This document shows, piece after piece, positions 55,173 through 64,000 of a DNA stretch of 64,000 nucleotides. Both the position numbers and the translations under genes were made by a program. Positions within the stretch are counted from its first letter, which is position 1. Every line of letters begins with the position of its first letter. The notes under the pieces are model-generated. The model ran no database searches, was not told the DNA's origin, and saw only the letters and a list, made by a program, of their open reading frames with translations. Source of the stretch: Marinobacter halodurans (lineage in GTDB: Bacteria > Pseudomonadota > Gammaproteobacteria > Pseudomonadales > Oleiphilaceae); the NCBI RefSeq assembly GCF_004327985.1, contig NZ_SJDL01000013.1, forward strand, positions 47,254 to 111,253, given 5' to 3'.

Positions 55173-58100
55173 TCAGTAGCCCCCTTCCGTGCCGGCCTTG
55201 CCGCCGCAGTTATCACCGCTGCCGTCGCTGCCCGGGCAGAAGGACTCGGCGGTACCGATCGAGGTGGTCGGGGCCGGACTGTAGTTAGTGCCGCCGCCAC
55301 CGCCGCCGGCGTAACCGCCGGTGAAGATACCGCCACCGCCGCTTCCGCCGCTGCTGCTGCAAGAGGTGCCCGAAATGGCATTCCAGACCATCCGCGCCGC
55401 GCTGTGGAGGACGCTGCCGGCGGCACATTGGGCCGAGTAGTTGCAGACCGCCTCATAGTTGCGCCGCAGACAACCAGAACCGCCATCGCCAGGGTTGAAG
55501 TCCTTCAGCGCCACGATCCGGTAAGGCACCCGCACCACCTGGTTGGGCCGGACCACGTCCGGGATATCGCCCAGGTACTCAAAGCGGGCGTAGTCGTCGC
55601 CGCTCGGCAGGTTCGCCGCTACGTCGTACGCCTCGAGCGCGCCGTGGTTGGTGAGGGTGAACTCGCCCTGGTAGACATCACCCTTCTCCATCATCGGCAG
55701 GTTGACCGACATGGGGTCGAACAGGATCACCGGGGCCGGGACGTTGGTCTCATAGGTGGCATCCAGCACCACTTCGTAACGGTCCTCGAGGGTGATTTCC
55801 TTGACCGAGAACTCGACGTTGATCAGGGCGTTCATCAGGAACACCTCTTCGGTCGCGGTCACACCCGGTTTGACCCACAGGTGGCCGGTGACGGCATCGT
55901 GGTCGAACGCCGAGGCCCGGTAGGTGTAGCGGCCGGCCGGGAGGTCTTCCAGCAGGGCTTCCCCATTGGCGTCGGTGGTCTTGGTGTAGGTCTCGCTCAG
56001 GACGTTCTCGTTCTGCAGCTTGACCTTGACGTTGGCCAGGCCCGGGATCGGCGTGCCGTCATCCCCCGGTGTCGCGGTGTAGATGTCGGACGCGTGGATG
56101 AACACGTCGCCCTCGCCGGACTGGGTGACGGCTACGGAGACCGGGACGGTGAAGGTGTCGAAGTTGTCGCTCTCTACTTTGATGCGGAACACGTAGTTGC
56201 CTTCCGGCACACTGTCGTCCGGCTCGACGGCCACCTGGATGCCCTGGCCGCTGTCGACCGGCAGGCTGCCGAGCTGGCTCGCCGTCAGCAGCTTGAACCA
56301 GTCCGGGGCAGCCCCGTCCTCGCCGTCGGTCAGGGACAGGCGCACGTTCTCGGCCGCGGCCACGCCGGTGTTCTGCAGGGACAGGCTTTCCTGCTGCGAC
56401 TGCCCCAGGCTGACGCCGGTCTCGATCACGGACGGCTGGGCCTGCAGGACCGGTTTGGCGGCGGTCAGGTAGTAGTGCACGGTGACCGTGTCCAGCGGTG
56501 CGCTGCGGTTGTCGGCCATGACGTTGAAGCGCAGGGTGCCCTCGTCAGCCGCCAGGGCCGAGCCGCTGAACGTCAGGTTCAGGTAGGCCTGCTGGTTGGC
56601 GCCGATATCCCGGGCCGCGCCCACGTCGTACTGCAGGCCCTCGGGCAGCGGCAGCGGGTCGCCGTTGGCGTCCTGGGCGTTCTGGTATACCAGCCGGACG
56701 CGGCTCAGGTCAGTGGCGTAGCCCGACTTGACCTTCACCTTGAGGGTGTAGTCGTAATTGCGCGGCACGGTGATCTTGGCCTGGGTGGGCGAGACACCCG
56801 CCCCTTCGACGATGAACTGGCCGTCTTCCGGGCGCTCCAGCATGTCCGGGTGCAGGACGGAGACGCGATAGTCCCCGGACTCGGACAGGCCCGGCTCGAA
56901 GGTGTAGCTGAAGGCACCGCTGGCGTCGGTGTACACCGGGAAGCTGCGTTCGAAGCCGCGCACGGTCAGCACCAGGGTCAGCGGGACGTTGCCCAGCGGC
57001 TGGTCGGTGGCCCGGTCCAGGGCCTGGCCGCTGATGTCGACGCTGTCCCCGGCGAACACGGTCTGCGGGGTGATGGCCGTCAGGGCCCCGTAGTACGGGG
57101 TCTCTTCCAGGGAGGCCGGCTGCTTCGCCTGGGTGCCGGCGATCTGGACGAACGTGTCCCGGCCGGTGTGGTAGCGGAAGTGGTCGATCTCCAGGGTCAC
57201 CCGGATGTCGTCCGGGGCGGTGCCCGGCACCCGCAGTTCAATCGGGTCGGACAGGTAGGTCTCACCCGGGCCTACCCGGGCGACGGTTTCGCCGCTGGCC
57301 ACGGTGATGACGTGGCCGGTCACCTGCTGGACCGGCTGGACGGCCAGGACGTTGCCGTCGGCGTCTTCCAGGCGCAGGCGGACTTCCGACGAGGCCTGGT
57401 CGCCGTCGTTGCGGGCCATCAGGATTTCCGTTTCCACCTCGGAGGGGTTCTCGATGCGCAGACGGGCTTCACCGGTGGCCCCGCGAACCAGGTGCTCCAG
57501 TTCCAGGCCGGCCACCAGGCCGGACTGCCCGACCGGGGTCTCGGCCAGTTGCTGGATGGTGACGGACTCCCCAGCCTGGGGTTCCAGCACGATCTGGATG
57601 TCCAGCGATGCCAGGCTCGGCAAGCCGTCGTAGCCGCCGATGATCACCGGTACGTCGGTATAGCTGCCCGGGTCGACCGCGAACCGTTCGGACCAGTGCA
57701 CCCGCGGCTGGCCCTCGTCCATGACGATGACCTTGAGGCGGGCCTGGACCACGGGCTGTTCGCCGGTGTTGGTCACCCGGAACGGCACCCGGTTCATCAC
57801 GCCCCGCTGCAGGGCATCGGTGCGCTCCGGTTCGGCCAACGCCACTTGCAGGGCCGGCAGGGTCAGTTCATGGGCGATGCTCTGGACGCCATTGCTGTCC
57901 ACCGCCTTGACGCTGTAGCGGCGGTCGGCTGGCGCACCGTGGGTCGGCGTGCCGCCGTTGTAGGTGGTGTCCTCGAACGTCGGCGCCGTCAGTGGTTCTT
58001 CGTTGAGCGGCACCGGTTCACCGTCAGTGACACGGTAGATGTTGTACTGCACCGAGGACGGCCGACTGTGATCCCAGGTCAGCACCGGCAGACCGGCGTC

Positions 58101-61100
58101 GGACAGGTGGATGCCCAGGTCGCTGACCGGCAGCAGGTCCACGTTGACGTAATCGCTGTTGGACGGCAGGGACTCGTTGCCCGCCTCGTCCACGGCGGTC
58201 ACCACATACAGGTGCTCGGTGGCCGACGGGCGCTTGTCAAGGGCGATCAGTTCCGGGATGTCGGTCTGGTTAGGGGTGACGTCCGTCAGGTCCGGGTTCT
58301 CGGTACCTTCCGGCAGGTCCAGACGGTAAAGGTTGTAGCTCAGTGCGCCGTCCGCGACTTCGTCTGCCGGCGGCTGCCAGCGGCCAACGACGCCAGCCCC
58401 GTTCAGCTCCAGCGCGAACGCCACCGGCGCGCTTGGCGGCGTAGCATCCGCCGAGACGGACACCGGTTCGCTCTGGGCGCTCTCGTTGGTCTGGCCGTTC
58501 TTGGCGCGGATGCTGGTGATGGCGTACTGATAGACGCCGTCTCCGGCCACCAGCGTGGCGTCGTCCACGAAGCGCATCTGGGCCGGGTTATCCAGCGTCT
58601 CGGCTTCAAGCAGCTCGCTGTCGGTGGGCGACTGGCGATAGAGCCGATACTGCGCGGCACCGTCCACCGGGTTCCAGGTCAGTTCCACCTCGCCGCCGGG
58701 CAGGGCCCGGGCATTCAGGCCGCTGGGGCTGTCCACCGGCGGCAGGTCGCCCTGGTACACCTGGAAGCGCGACGGGCCATCGATGCCAGTCGCCTTATTG
58801 CCCAGGTCGTCGGTGGCGCTGTAGGCGAACGTCAGGATCTCGGCGGTATCCTGGCCGCTGTCATCCCGACCGGCATCGGCCGGCAGGCGGAAGTCGCTGG
58901 TGTAGACCGGCGCCCCGGGCGTCGAGGCGGCGGCATCCAACGTCAGCGGCAGGCCTGACTCGTAGCCGGCGACCACATCGCTGTCCGAGGCACCTTCGAT
59001 CGACGGGATCAGTACCGGCTGGGTGCCGTCCGCCGGCGTGTCATTCAGCGCCAGGGTCACCTGTACGGCCTGCCCTTGCCCGCCCTCATCCAGAGTGTTG
59101 CGGATCGGGGCGCTCGGGGCCAGCGTCAGGGCGGTGGCCTGGGGACCGTCGGTGTCGATGACGATGACGCTGCCGTCGTCCACCTCGGTGCCGCGATTGC
59201 CCACCTGGTCGTGGGCAGACAGCACGGCGTAGGCAGTGCCGGAGATGGCCGTCTCGGTCAGGGTAAAGCTACCGGTGTAGACCAGCGGGTCGTTGTAGTC
59301 CGGCTGCAGGTCGACCACCTGTGGGATGCCGCCGCTTACGGTGAGCGCCAGGTACGGGGTGTTCCGCAGGGCTTCGCTGAAGGTCACGGTGACGTTGACC
59401 TGCCCCGGTCCGAACCGGTTGCCGTCGGCGTCATAGGCTCCCATCGGGGTGTACTCGATGTGGGTGGCGTGCGGTGGTGTGCTGTCCGCCTCGGCCTCGG
59501 CGATCGGTGACGGTACACTTTCGGTACCAGGCACATTGACCGAGACGACGCGGTAATAATAAGTGCCGTCGGACTCCGGTAGATCGCGGTAGGTGCTGCC
59601 TGTTAACGGGCTAGCCGTCAGGGGGGTGGCTTCCGCAGTCGCGGTGAAGGGCTCATCCGAACGATAAACCAGGAAGCCGGCAACGCGGTCGTCGTCCGGC
59701 GCGCCCCAGGCCAGGTTGATCTCGCCCAGTTCGCGGCCAGTGGCGCTCAGGCCGGTCGGCGCATCCGGTACCGATGTGTCCCGCACGATCGTGCGTTCGG
59801 CACTGGCGTCGCCATACACCATCCGCGAAGCGTAGGCCGCGGTGGCGGACAACACGTTCGCGCCCTCCTCCAGCGGTACGCTGACGCTGAAGCGGCCATC
59901 GCTGCCCGCCTGGACAGGCTCGGCCAGCGGCTGGCCGTTGACGGTCACGGCCACCAGGGTGTTCGCCTCGCTTTGGCCGGTAACGGTTTCGGTCTCGGCG
60001 TTGGTCTGGTAGCCGTCTGCCGGGCTCAGGAAGGCCGGCGCCGGTGGCGTCGCCAGGCTGACCTGCAGCGGCACGCTGATCGTGGTGTCGTTACCGATGG
60101 AGTCGCTGACCACCGCTTGCAGCGTGTAGGTCCCATCCGCCAAGGCCTGAAGGTCCAGCGCCACGTTGAACGCTGGCGTGCCGGTCAGCGAAGTGCCCAG
60201 CGCCTGGCCGTCCAGGCTGAACACGGCCTTCGCCAGGCCGGACTCGTCCTCGGCAACCAGATTCAGGATGCCGCTGTGGGTGACGGTGCCGCCACCGGTC
60301 AGCTCCACTTCCGTGCCGTCCTGCTGCATATAGAACAGGCGCGTCACGTCCGGGCCGTCCTGATCCTCTTCCGGGGTCAGGGTGATCGGCGCCACATCGG
60401 GGCTCTCACCGCCGGACAGGTTTACGGCGGTGACCGCCACATAATACGGCGTGTCGTTCTCAAGGCCCGCTACTGACGAACTGCGCGACGACGCGCTTAC
60501 CACCCGGCTTGGGCTCATGCCTGCCACCGAGCTGAACGGCTCCGGTGAGACGTAGAGGCGGTACTCGTGCACCAGGTTGGCTGGTTGCGAGGCACTCCAG
60601 TTGACCTGGACCCGGCCGGCCAGGCCTTCGCCGGTCAGGTCCGTGGGGTTGGCCAGCAGGGTGACGCCCTGGTCCTGCAACGGGGACGTCTCGTTGCCAT
60701 CGTTGTCATAGGCCACAACATGCAACGGGTGCTTCGTCGCCGGTTCCAGGCCTGTCAGTTCGTATCTCACTCGACCGTTCTGGACCGTGGCGTCCGTCAC
60801 GGGAATGTCGATTGCCGTCGTATTGCCCGACGATCCAACGGTGACCCGATACCCCGCCAAATCGCCGTCGGAATTGTCGGACGCCCCCCAGCTCAATGAC
60901 AATGTACTGCTGGTGGGCTCCACGGCGAGACCCGAGATGGCATCGGGCGGAACAACATCCACAGGCGTCAGCGATTTACTGTCGACGGCGGTCATTTCCA
61001 ACCCACCCTCATCGCGTGCCGTTACCGCGACATACACCGTTGCACCACGCGACAGGCCAGCGAGCTTGTAATGCTGGGTTCCTGCCGGGATGCCCTCGGC

Positions 61101-64000
61101 GTATGGCGTCAGTGCCTCGGTCGACTCAAACGGCGATGGGCTGAGGTACACACGATACTCGGCAATATCATTGCCATTCTCGAATTCGTCGTACCCGGAC
61201 CAGGTCAGTTGGATGCTGGTGCCGTCTCCATTCTCATCCGCCGAGACGGTCACCGGACCCGGCGCTTCACTGTTGTAGGCGATACTCGCACTGATGGCTG
61301 GGCCGGTGTTGCCGGCTTGATCACGCTGGGCGAAGGTTAGCTCGTTGGTACCTTCTTCCAGGGCCACTTGGTAATTCCAGTCCGTGCCGCTGCCCGAAGC
61401 GTTAACCGGTGCGCCATTGACCAGGATGGTGGCACCCGCCTCCCGGGTACCGCTGAAACGATGAGCATTGATATTCGTCAGCGTCGGATAGTCGTCAAGC
61501 GTGACGACATCCGGGGATTGGGTATCGACTGTGAAGGTATAGCTGTGGACACCGCCACCCGACGGCGAGGCGTTGCCACGCCGATCCTCGATCCGTGCCT
61601 TGAGCGCGTACTGGCCATCGACAAGCGGCGCCGAAGGAACAATGGCAATATGATCATCCGCCAATGTCACGCTCACGGGTACGGACTGCCCGTCCCTCTC
61701 AAGGCGGATTTCGGAGGCGTCGAGATCAATGCCGGTACCCGACTCCGAGACGGACAGGTTGATCTGGTCAGGGGGGGACGGCAGATAGCCACTGACATCG
61801 ACGCCACTCACGTCCGGTGCCATGGAATCCACATTGACGGATACGATCAAGGGATCGCTCTGAACGCCGGCTTCGTTAACACCGTAGATCTCGATGGCGT
61901 TGTCGCCCTCTTCCAGCGCGACGTCTACGGCCCAACTACCCGACCCGAGCGCCAGGGCTTTCTGACCATTGACCCATACGGACAGCGGCTCATCACCACG
62001 CTCCCCGACGAGCTGGATGGAACGGTTGCTGGATTCAATGGTGCTTAAGGCATCATGAGAGGTCAGCGTCAGCGCATCCGGGCGATTGGCGTCAACGACA
62101 AAGCTGTACTGATAGACGTCGCTGGCCGTTCCGGTCTCGCCATCGCCATTCTGGTCCATGCCATGGCCATCCAGGCTTTGAATATCCGGGCCAATGGAAA
62201 TGGAGTAATTGCCTTCCGCAAGAGGCTCTGAGAGCACCAGTCGATAATCGACTTTTGTCAGTTGGACGATGTCAGCGATGAACGGAAGGGGCTCATTACT
62301 ATTAGAGTCAACAGCAATGTCGTCGGATGTCAGCGAGGCCAGATCGAGTTCATTGGAAACACGGACATCGATGCTTTGGATCTGGCCTACCTTCGCCGCC
62401 AGTGAGGTGGAAACGATTTTTATCGGGCCCGAGACTTGCTCGACAACAACGGTACCGTCCTCACCTTGGCTCCCATTGTAATCGCCGCCTTTAGCAGACA
62501 GATGTGCTTCAAGGTCATTCGTCAGGGATGTCTTGTAATAGAGCGCCAGTCGACCACCACCACCATCGCCCCGATATCTACTTCGGCCGCCGTTGGCGGT
62601 TACTTGTCCGGATTCACCCATTTGAATTGAACCGGTTTTAATCCAGACAGAACCACCGGCACCACCACCGTAGTTATAGCTGGTGCCATTGCTATCAATC
62701 GATCCATTTATCTCCATGGAGGAAGCGACAATCTTGATTGCGCCGCCGCCCCTGACCACGGTGCTACCGTAGAATGCGCCAGTTCCCTGTGTCGCCGGTT
62801 CATCCGCATTGCCGTATACATCGAGAGGTTGGCTACCACTATAGGCGCCACCAAGACCACCATGTGACCCTCCAACCTGAGACGGCTGGTCTTCACCAGG
62901 TAAGAGCCCTTTGCCCGAGGCAGTCAGCCGTCCATCTTCATCGATTACAAGTTCGCTAACCTCGAGGGATAAATTGCCCCCTGTGCCGGTCTCCTGATCG
63001 AAAGGAGCTACCTGTAATAAACCATCGGCTCCAATCTCAAGCCGATCATACTGATAGTTCCCTGCTGGCAGCGTCATTGTGTAACCCGTTACCTCCAGGT
63101 CAGCTCCCTCCGGCCGGTTCCAAGTCCCCGTATAGTCGAAGGTGCTGCCCTGGAAGGCGTAGCTGCCCGTCACCGTCAGGCCATGGCTGGCCTGCTCCCA
63201 GCGACTGCCGTTGGCCATCGTCAACGTGTCGACCGTCAGATCGCCGGCCTGGTGCAGGGTGCTGCCATCCAGGCTCACCTGGGTGGCCGTATCCGCCGCC
63301 AGGGTAATGTCGCTGTTGTTGCTCGCCTCAAGCTGCGGTACCTCCGGCACCGTCAGCTCCAGGGTCGCATTGTCCACTACCAGCTTTGGCACCCAGGCTA
63401 CGTCCAGCTTCACCTTCGCGTTACTGATCCGGATTTCATCGATCCCATCCGGTAGGCTGCTGATCTCGGTCCAGTTGCCGTTGCGATAGCGGTTGTGGAC
63501 GATCAGAACTCGTTCGCCACTGCCTTTGTCTTCCAGTAGGACCGTCCCGGCTCCACCAGCATAGTCAGTATCGTACCGACCATTGCCGTCGGCTGAGGTG
63601 ATCGACGTCAGGTCGCCATCCAGCGTGGTGTACTGCACGTGCACACGACCGCCGCCCCCAGCACCATAATGCCCATACCCTCCTTTAGCGCCAATGGCAG
63701 CCGTTCCCGAGACCTGCAATGTGCCCGCATCGATCCAGACCGAGCCCCCGGCTCCCGAGCCATAGCGCTGTCCAATACCATGACTGCTGATCTGGCCAGA
63801 CAGGTCCAGGACATCGGCCTGGATCTTCAGGGCCCCGCCACCGCGGACGGTATCGCTGCGACGGCCGCCGTATCCCAGAGTGACCGGCTCGGCAATCGAG
63901 CCATAACCCGCTAACGATGAGCTGTTACTGTAGTTACCGCCTCGTCCTCCGTGACTGCCTCCGACATACCGGGGCTGGCCGTCCGCTAACTGGTAGCCCG
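55173..64000 (-). CDS. Giant secreted multidomain protein, N-terminus beyond window
   Basis: The frame is open from 55173 to the right edge, so at least 2,942 residues, with the start outside. From the right edge inward: two glycine-rich modules (GGSHGGRGG, GGGALKI, GSGAGGSVWI and GGSHGGLGG, GGGAIKI, GGGAGGSVWI), then Ig-like domains, many FnIII-like domains, CARDB/Ig-like domains, and a carboxypeptidase-regulatory-like domain near 56070-55880 (NVKVKLQNENVLSE, TTDANGEALLEDLPAGRYTYRA). It ends with a Gly-rich, Cys-containing tail (TSCSSSGGSGGGG, then SDGSGDNCGG). Likely a very large surface adhesin or scaffold. Its stop shares one base with the ATG at 55173, the alternative RHS start, which indicates coupled translation with the RHS toxin. 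Confidence 0.85.
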   Translation of the reverse strand, partial: GYQLADGQPRYVGGSHGGRGGNYSNSSSLAGYGSIAEPVTLGYGGRRSDTVRGGGALKIQADVLDLSGQISSHGIGQRYGSGAGGSVWIDAGTLQVSGTAAIGAKGGYGHYGAGGGGRVHVQYTTLDGDLTSITSADGNGRYDTDYAGGAGTVLLEDKGSGERVLIVHNRYRNGNWTEISSLPDGIDEIRISNAKVKLDVAWVPKLVVDNATLELTVPEVPQLEASNNSDITLAADTATQVSLDGSTLHQAGDLTVDTLTMANGSRWEQASHGLTVTGSYAFQGSTFDYTGTWNRPEGADLEVTGYTMTLPAGNYQYDRLEIGADGLLQVAPFDQETGTGGNLSLEVSELVIDEDGRLTASGKGLLPGEDQPSQVGGSHGGLGGAYSGSQPLDVYGNADEPATQGTGAFYGSTVVRGGGAIKIVASSMEINGSIDSNGTSYNYGGGAGGSVWIKTGSIQMGESGQVTANGGRSRYRGDGGGGRLALYYKTSLTNDLEAHLSAKGGDYNGSQGEDGTVVVEQVSGPIKIVSTSLAAKVGQIQSIDVRVSNELDLASLTSDDIAVDSNSNEPLPFIADIVQLTKVDYRLVLSEPLAEGNYSISIGPDIQSLDGHGMDQNGDGETGTASDVYQYSFVVDANRPDALTLTSHDALSTIESSNRSIQLVGERGDEPLSVWVNGQKALALGSGSWAVDVALEEGDNAIEIYGVNEAGVQSDPLIVSVNVDSMAPDVSGVDVSGYLPSPPDQINLSVSESGTGIDLDASEIRLERDGQSVPVSVTLADDHIAIVPSAPLVDGQYALKARIEDRRGNASPSGGGVHSYTFTVDTQSPDVVTLDDYPTLTNINAHRFSGTREAGATILVNGAPVNASGSGTDWNYQVALEEGTNELTFAQRDQAGNTGPAISASIAYNSEAPGPVTVSADENGDGTSIQLTWSGYDEFENGNDIAEYRVYLSPSPFESTEALTPYAEGIPAGTQHYKLAGLSRGATVYVAVTARDEGGLEMTAVDSKSLTPVDVVPPDAISGLAVEPTSSTLSLSWGASDNSDGDLAGYRVTVGSSGNTTAIDIPVTDATVQNGRVRYELTGLEPATKHPLHVVAYDNDGNETSPLQDQGVTLLANPTDLTGEGLAGRVQVNWSASQPANLVHEYRLYVSPEPFSSVAGMSPSRVVSASSRSSSVAGLENDTPYYVAVTAVNLSGGESPDVAPITLTPEEDQDGPDVTRLFYMQQDGTEVELTGGGTVTHSGILNLVAEDESGLAKAVFSLDGQALGTSLTGTPAFNVALDLQALADGTYTLQAVVSDSIGNDTTISVPLQVSLATPPAPAFLSPADGYQTNAETETVTGQSEANTLVAVTVNGQPLAEPVQAGSDGRFSVSVPLEEGANVLSATAAYASRMVYGDASAERTIVRDTSVPDAPTGLSATGRELGEINLAWGAPDDDRVAGFLVYRSDEPFTATAEATPLTASPLTGSTYRDLPESDGTYYYRVVSVNVPGTESVPSPIAEAEADSTPPHATHIEYTPMGAYDADGNRFGPGQVNVTVTFSEALRNTPYLALTVSGGIPQVVDLQPDYNDPLVYTGSFTLTETAISGTAYAVLSAHDQVGNRGTEVDDGSVIVIDTDGPQATALTLAPSAPIRNTLDEGGQGQAVQVTLALNDTPADGTQPVLIPSIEGASDSDVVAGYESGLPLTLDAAASTPGAPVYTSDFRLPADAGRDDSGQDTAEILTFAYSATDDLGNKATGIDGPSRFQVYQGDLPPVDSPSGLNARALPGGEVELTWNPVDGAAQYRLYRQSPTDSELLEAETLDNPAQMRFVDDATLVAGDGVYQYAITSIRAKNGQTNESAQSEPVSVSADATPPSAPVAFALELNGAGVVGRWQPPADEVADGALSYNLYRLDLPEGTENPDLTDVTPNQTDIPELIALDKRPSATEHLYVVTAVDEAGNESLPSNSDYVNVDLLPVSDLGIHLSDAGLPVLTWDHSRPSSVQYNIYRVTDGEPVPLNEEPLTAPTFEDTTYNGGTPTHGAPADRRYSVKAVDSNGVQSIAHELTLPALQVALAEPERTDALQRGVMNRVPFRVTNTGEQPVVQARLKVIVMDEGQPRVHWSERFAVDPGSYTDVPVIIGGYDGLPSLASLDIQIVLEPQAGESVTIQQLAETPVGQSGLVAGLELEHLVRGATGEARLRIENPSEVETEILMARNDGDQASSEVRLRLEDADGNVLAVQPVQQVTGHVITVASGETVARVGPGETYLSDPIELRVPGTAPDDIRVTLEIDHFRYHTGRDTFVQIAGTQAKQPASLEETPYYGALTAITPQTVFAGDSVDISGQALDRATDQPLGNVPLTLVLTVRGFERSFPVYTDASGAFSYTFEPGLSESGDYRVSVLHPDMLERPEDGQFIVEGAGVSPTQAKITVPRNYDYTLKVKVKSGYATDLSRVRLVYQNAQDANGDPLPLPEGLQYDVGAARDIGANQQAYLNLTFSGSALAADEGTLRFNVMADNRSAPLDTVTVHYYLTAAKPVLQAQPSVIETGVSLGQSQQESLSLQNTGVAAAENVRLSLTDGEDGAAPDWFKLLTASQLGSLPVDSGQGIQVAVEPDDSVPEGNYVFRIKVESDNFDTFTVPVSVAVTQSGEGDVFIHASDIYTATPGDDGTPIPGLANVKVKLQNENVLSETYTKTTDANGEALLEDLPAGRYTYRASAFDHDAVTGHLWVKPGVTATEEVFLMNALINVEFSVKEITLEDRYEVVLDATYETNVPAPVILFDPMSVNLPMMEKGDVYQGEFTLTNHGALEAYDVAANLPSGDDYARFEYLGDIPDVVRPNQVVRVPYRIVALKDFNPGDGGSGCLRRNYEAVCNYSAQCAAGSVLHSAARMVWNAISGTSCSSSGGSGGGGIFTGGYAGGGGGGTNYSPAPTTSIGTAESFCPGSDGSGDNCGGKAGTEGGY
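62380..64000 (-). repeat. Duplicated glycine-rich beta module in the giant protein
   Basis: Two copies of about 300 aa are seen, the right one truncated by the window edge. Landmarks in order: GGSHGGRGGNYS/GGSHGGLGGAYS, VRGGGALKIQ/VRGGGAIKIV, GSGAGGSVWIDAGTLQ/GGGAGGSVWIKTGSIQ, HYGAGGGGRVHVQY/RYRGDGGGGRLALYY. More copies may lie beyond the edge. Confidence 0.8.

Noticed and set aside
53041..55179. 712-codon plus-strand frame antisense to the RHS gene
   Set aside because: A shadow of the YD repeats; the repetitive pattern comes from the RHS codons.
55122..58958. 1,278-codon plus-strand frame antisense to the other giant gene
   Set aside because: Stop-free by base composition only; no recognisable motif, no ribosome site, and the minus strand encodes ordered domains.

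Overview
This is a GC-rich chromosomal segment from a heterotrophic gammaproteobacterium. The best fit is a marine Marinobacter/Pseudomonas-type organism. The evidence is the liu leucine-catabolism genes, ETF and ETF-quinone oxidoreductase, a PhaD/PhaI-like pair, an RssB/RssC-like phosphatase/STAS pair, a gpsA-sixA unit, a TRAP transporter and a CFA-type lipid operon. The genus is an inference; there is no rRNA or tRNA gene in the window to anchor it.

Left part (1-15.3 kb). The 3' end of methylcrotonyl-CoA carboxylase alpha is followed, with 4-nt overlaps, by HMG-CoA lyase and acetoacetyl-CoA synthetase, then by a sigma-54 activator. Two copies of a dyad operator and a -24/-12 promoter sit in front of a TRAP transporter (DctPQM) and a fused CoA-transferase. 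This looks like one scheme for taking up and activating acetoacetate-type acids. The etfBA operon (minus) and the ETF-ubiquinone oxidoreductase gene (plus) diverge from a region holding a perfect 20-bp palindrome of PsrA/FadR style. They carry electrons from acyl-CoA dehydrogenases to the quinone pool.

Middle (14.8-34 kb). First come housekeeping and stress genes: SlyD-type FKBP, a DUF1285 protein, a class V aminotransferase, the rssB-rssC-gpsA-sixA unit and an HD phosphohydrolase. A tight eight-gene operon follows: desaturase, NTF2-like, SDR, FAD protein, DUF1365, CFA-like methyltransferase, DUF2878 and a secreted protein. It probably modifies membrane fatty acids. Exonuclease III, a PhaD-like regulator and a PhaI-like phasin come next.

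33-42 kb. An ArsR-type persulfide sensor of the BigR/SqrR kind leads an operon of two half-size YeeE/YedE sulfur transporters, a DUF442 phosphatase/sulfurtransferase-like protein and a SulP permease. Then come hemH, an orphan 117-aa gene, gabT and the 5-oxoprolinase genes pxpABC.

Right part (42.3-64 kb), all on the minus strand. This is the accessory and most unusual region. Reading order is: a giant secreted multidomain protein (over 2,900 residues, its start beyond the window edge); a secreted RHS/YD-repeat protein with a HINT domain and a short ParB-like C-terminal toxin; a small AT-rich gene in the immunity position; a second giant secreted protein of 2,143 aa with FnIII-like and beta-helix modules; and a rhodanese-like protein lacking the catalytic cysteine. 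No PAAR, VgrG or Tc-type genes are nearby. I read this as a cell-surface polymorphic-toxin locus in which giant adhesin-like proteins partner an RHS toxin.
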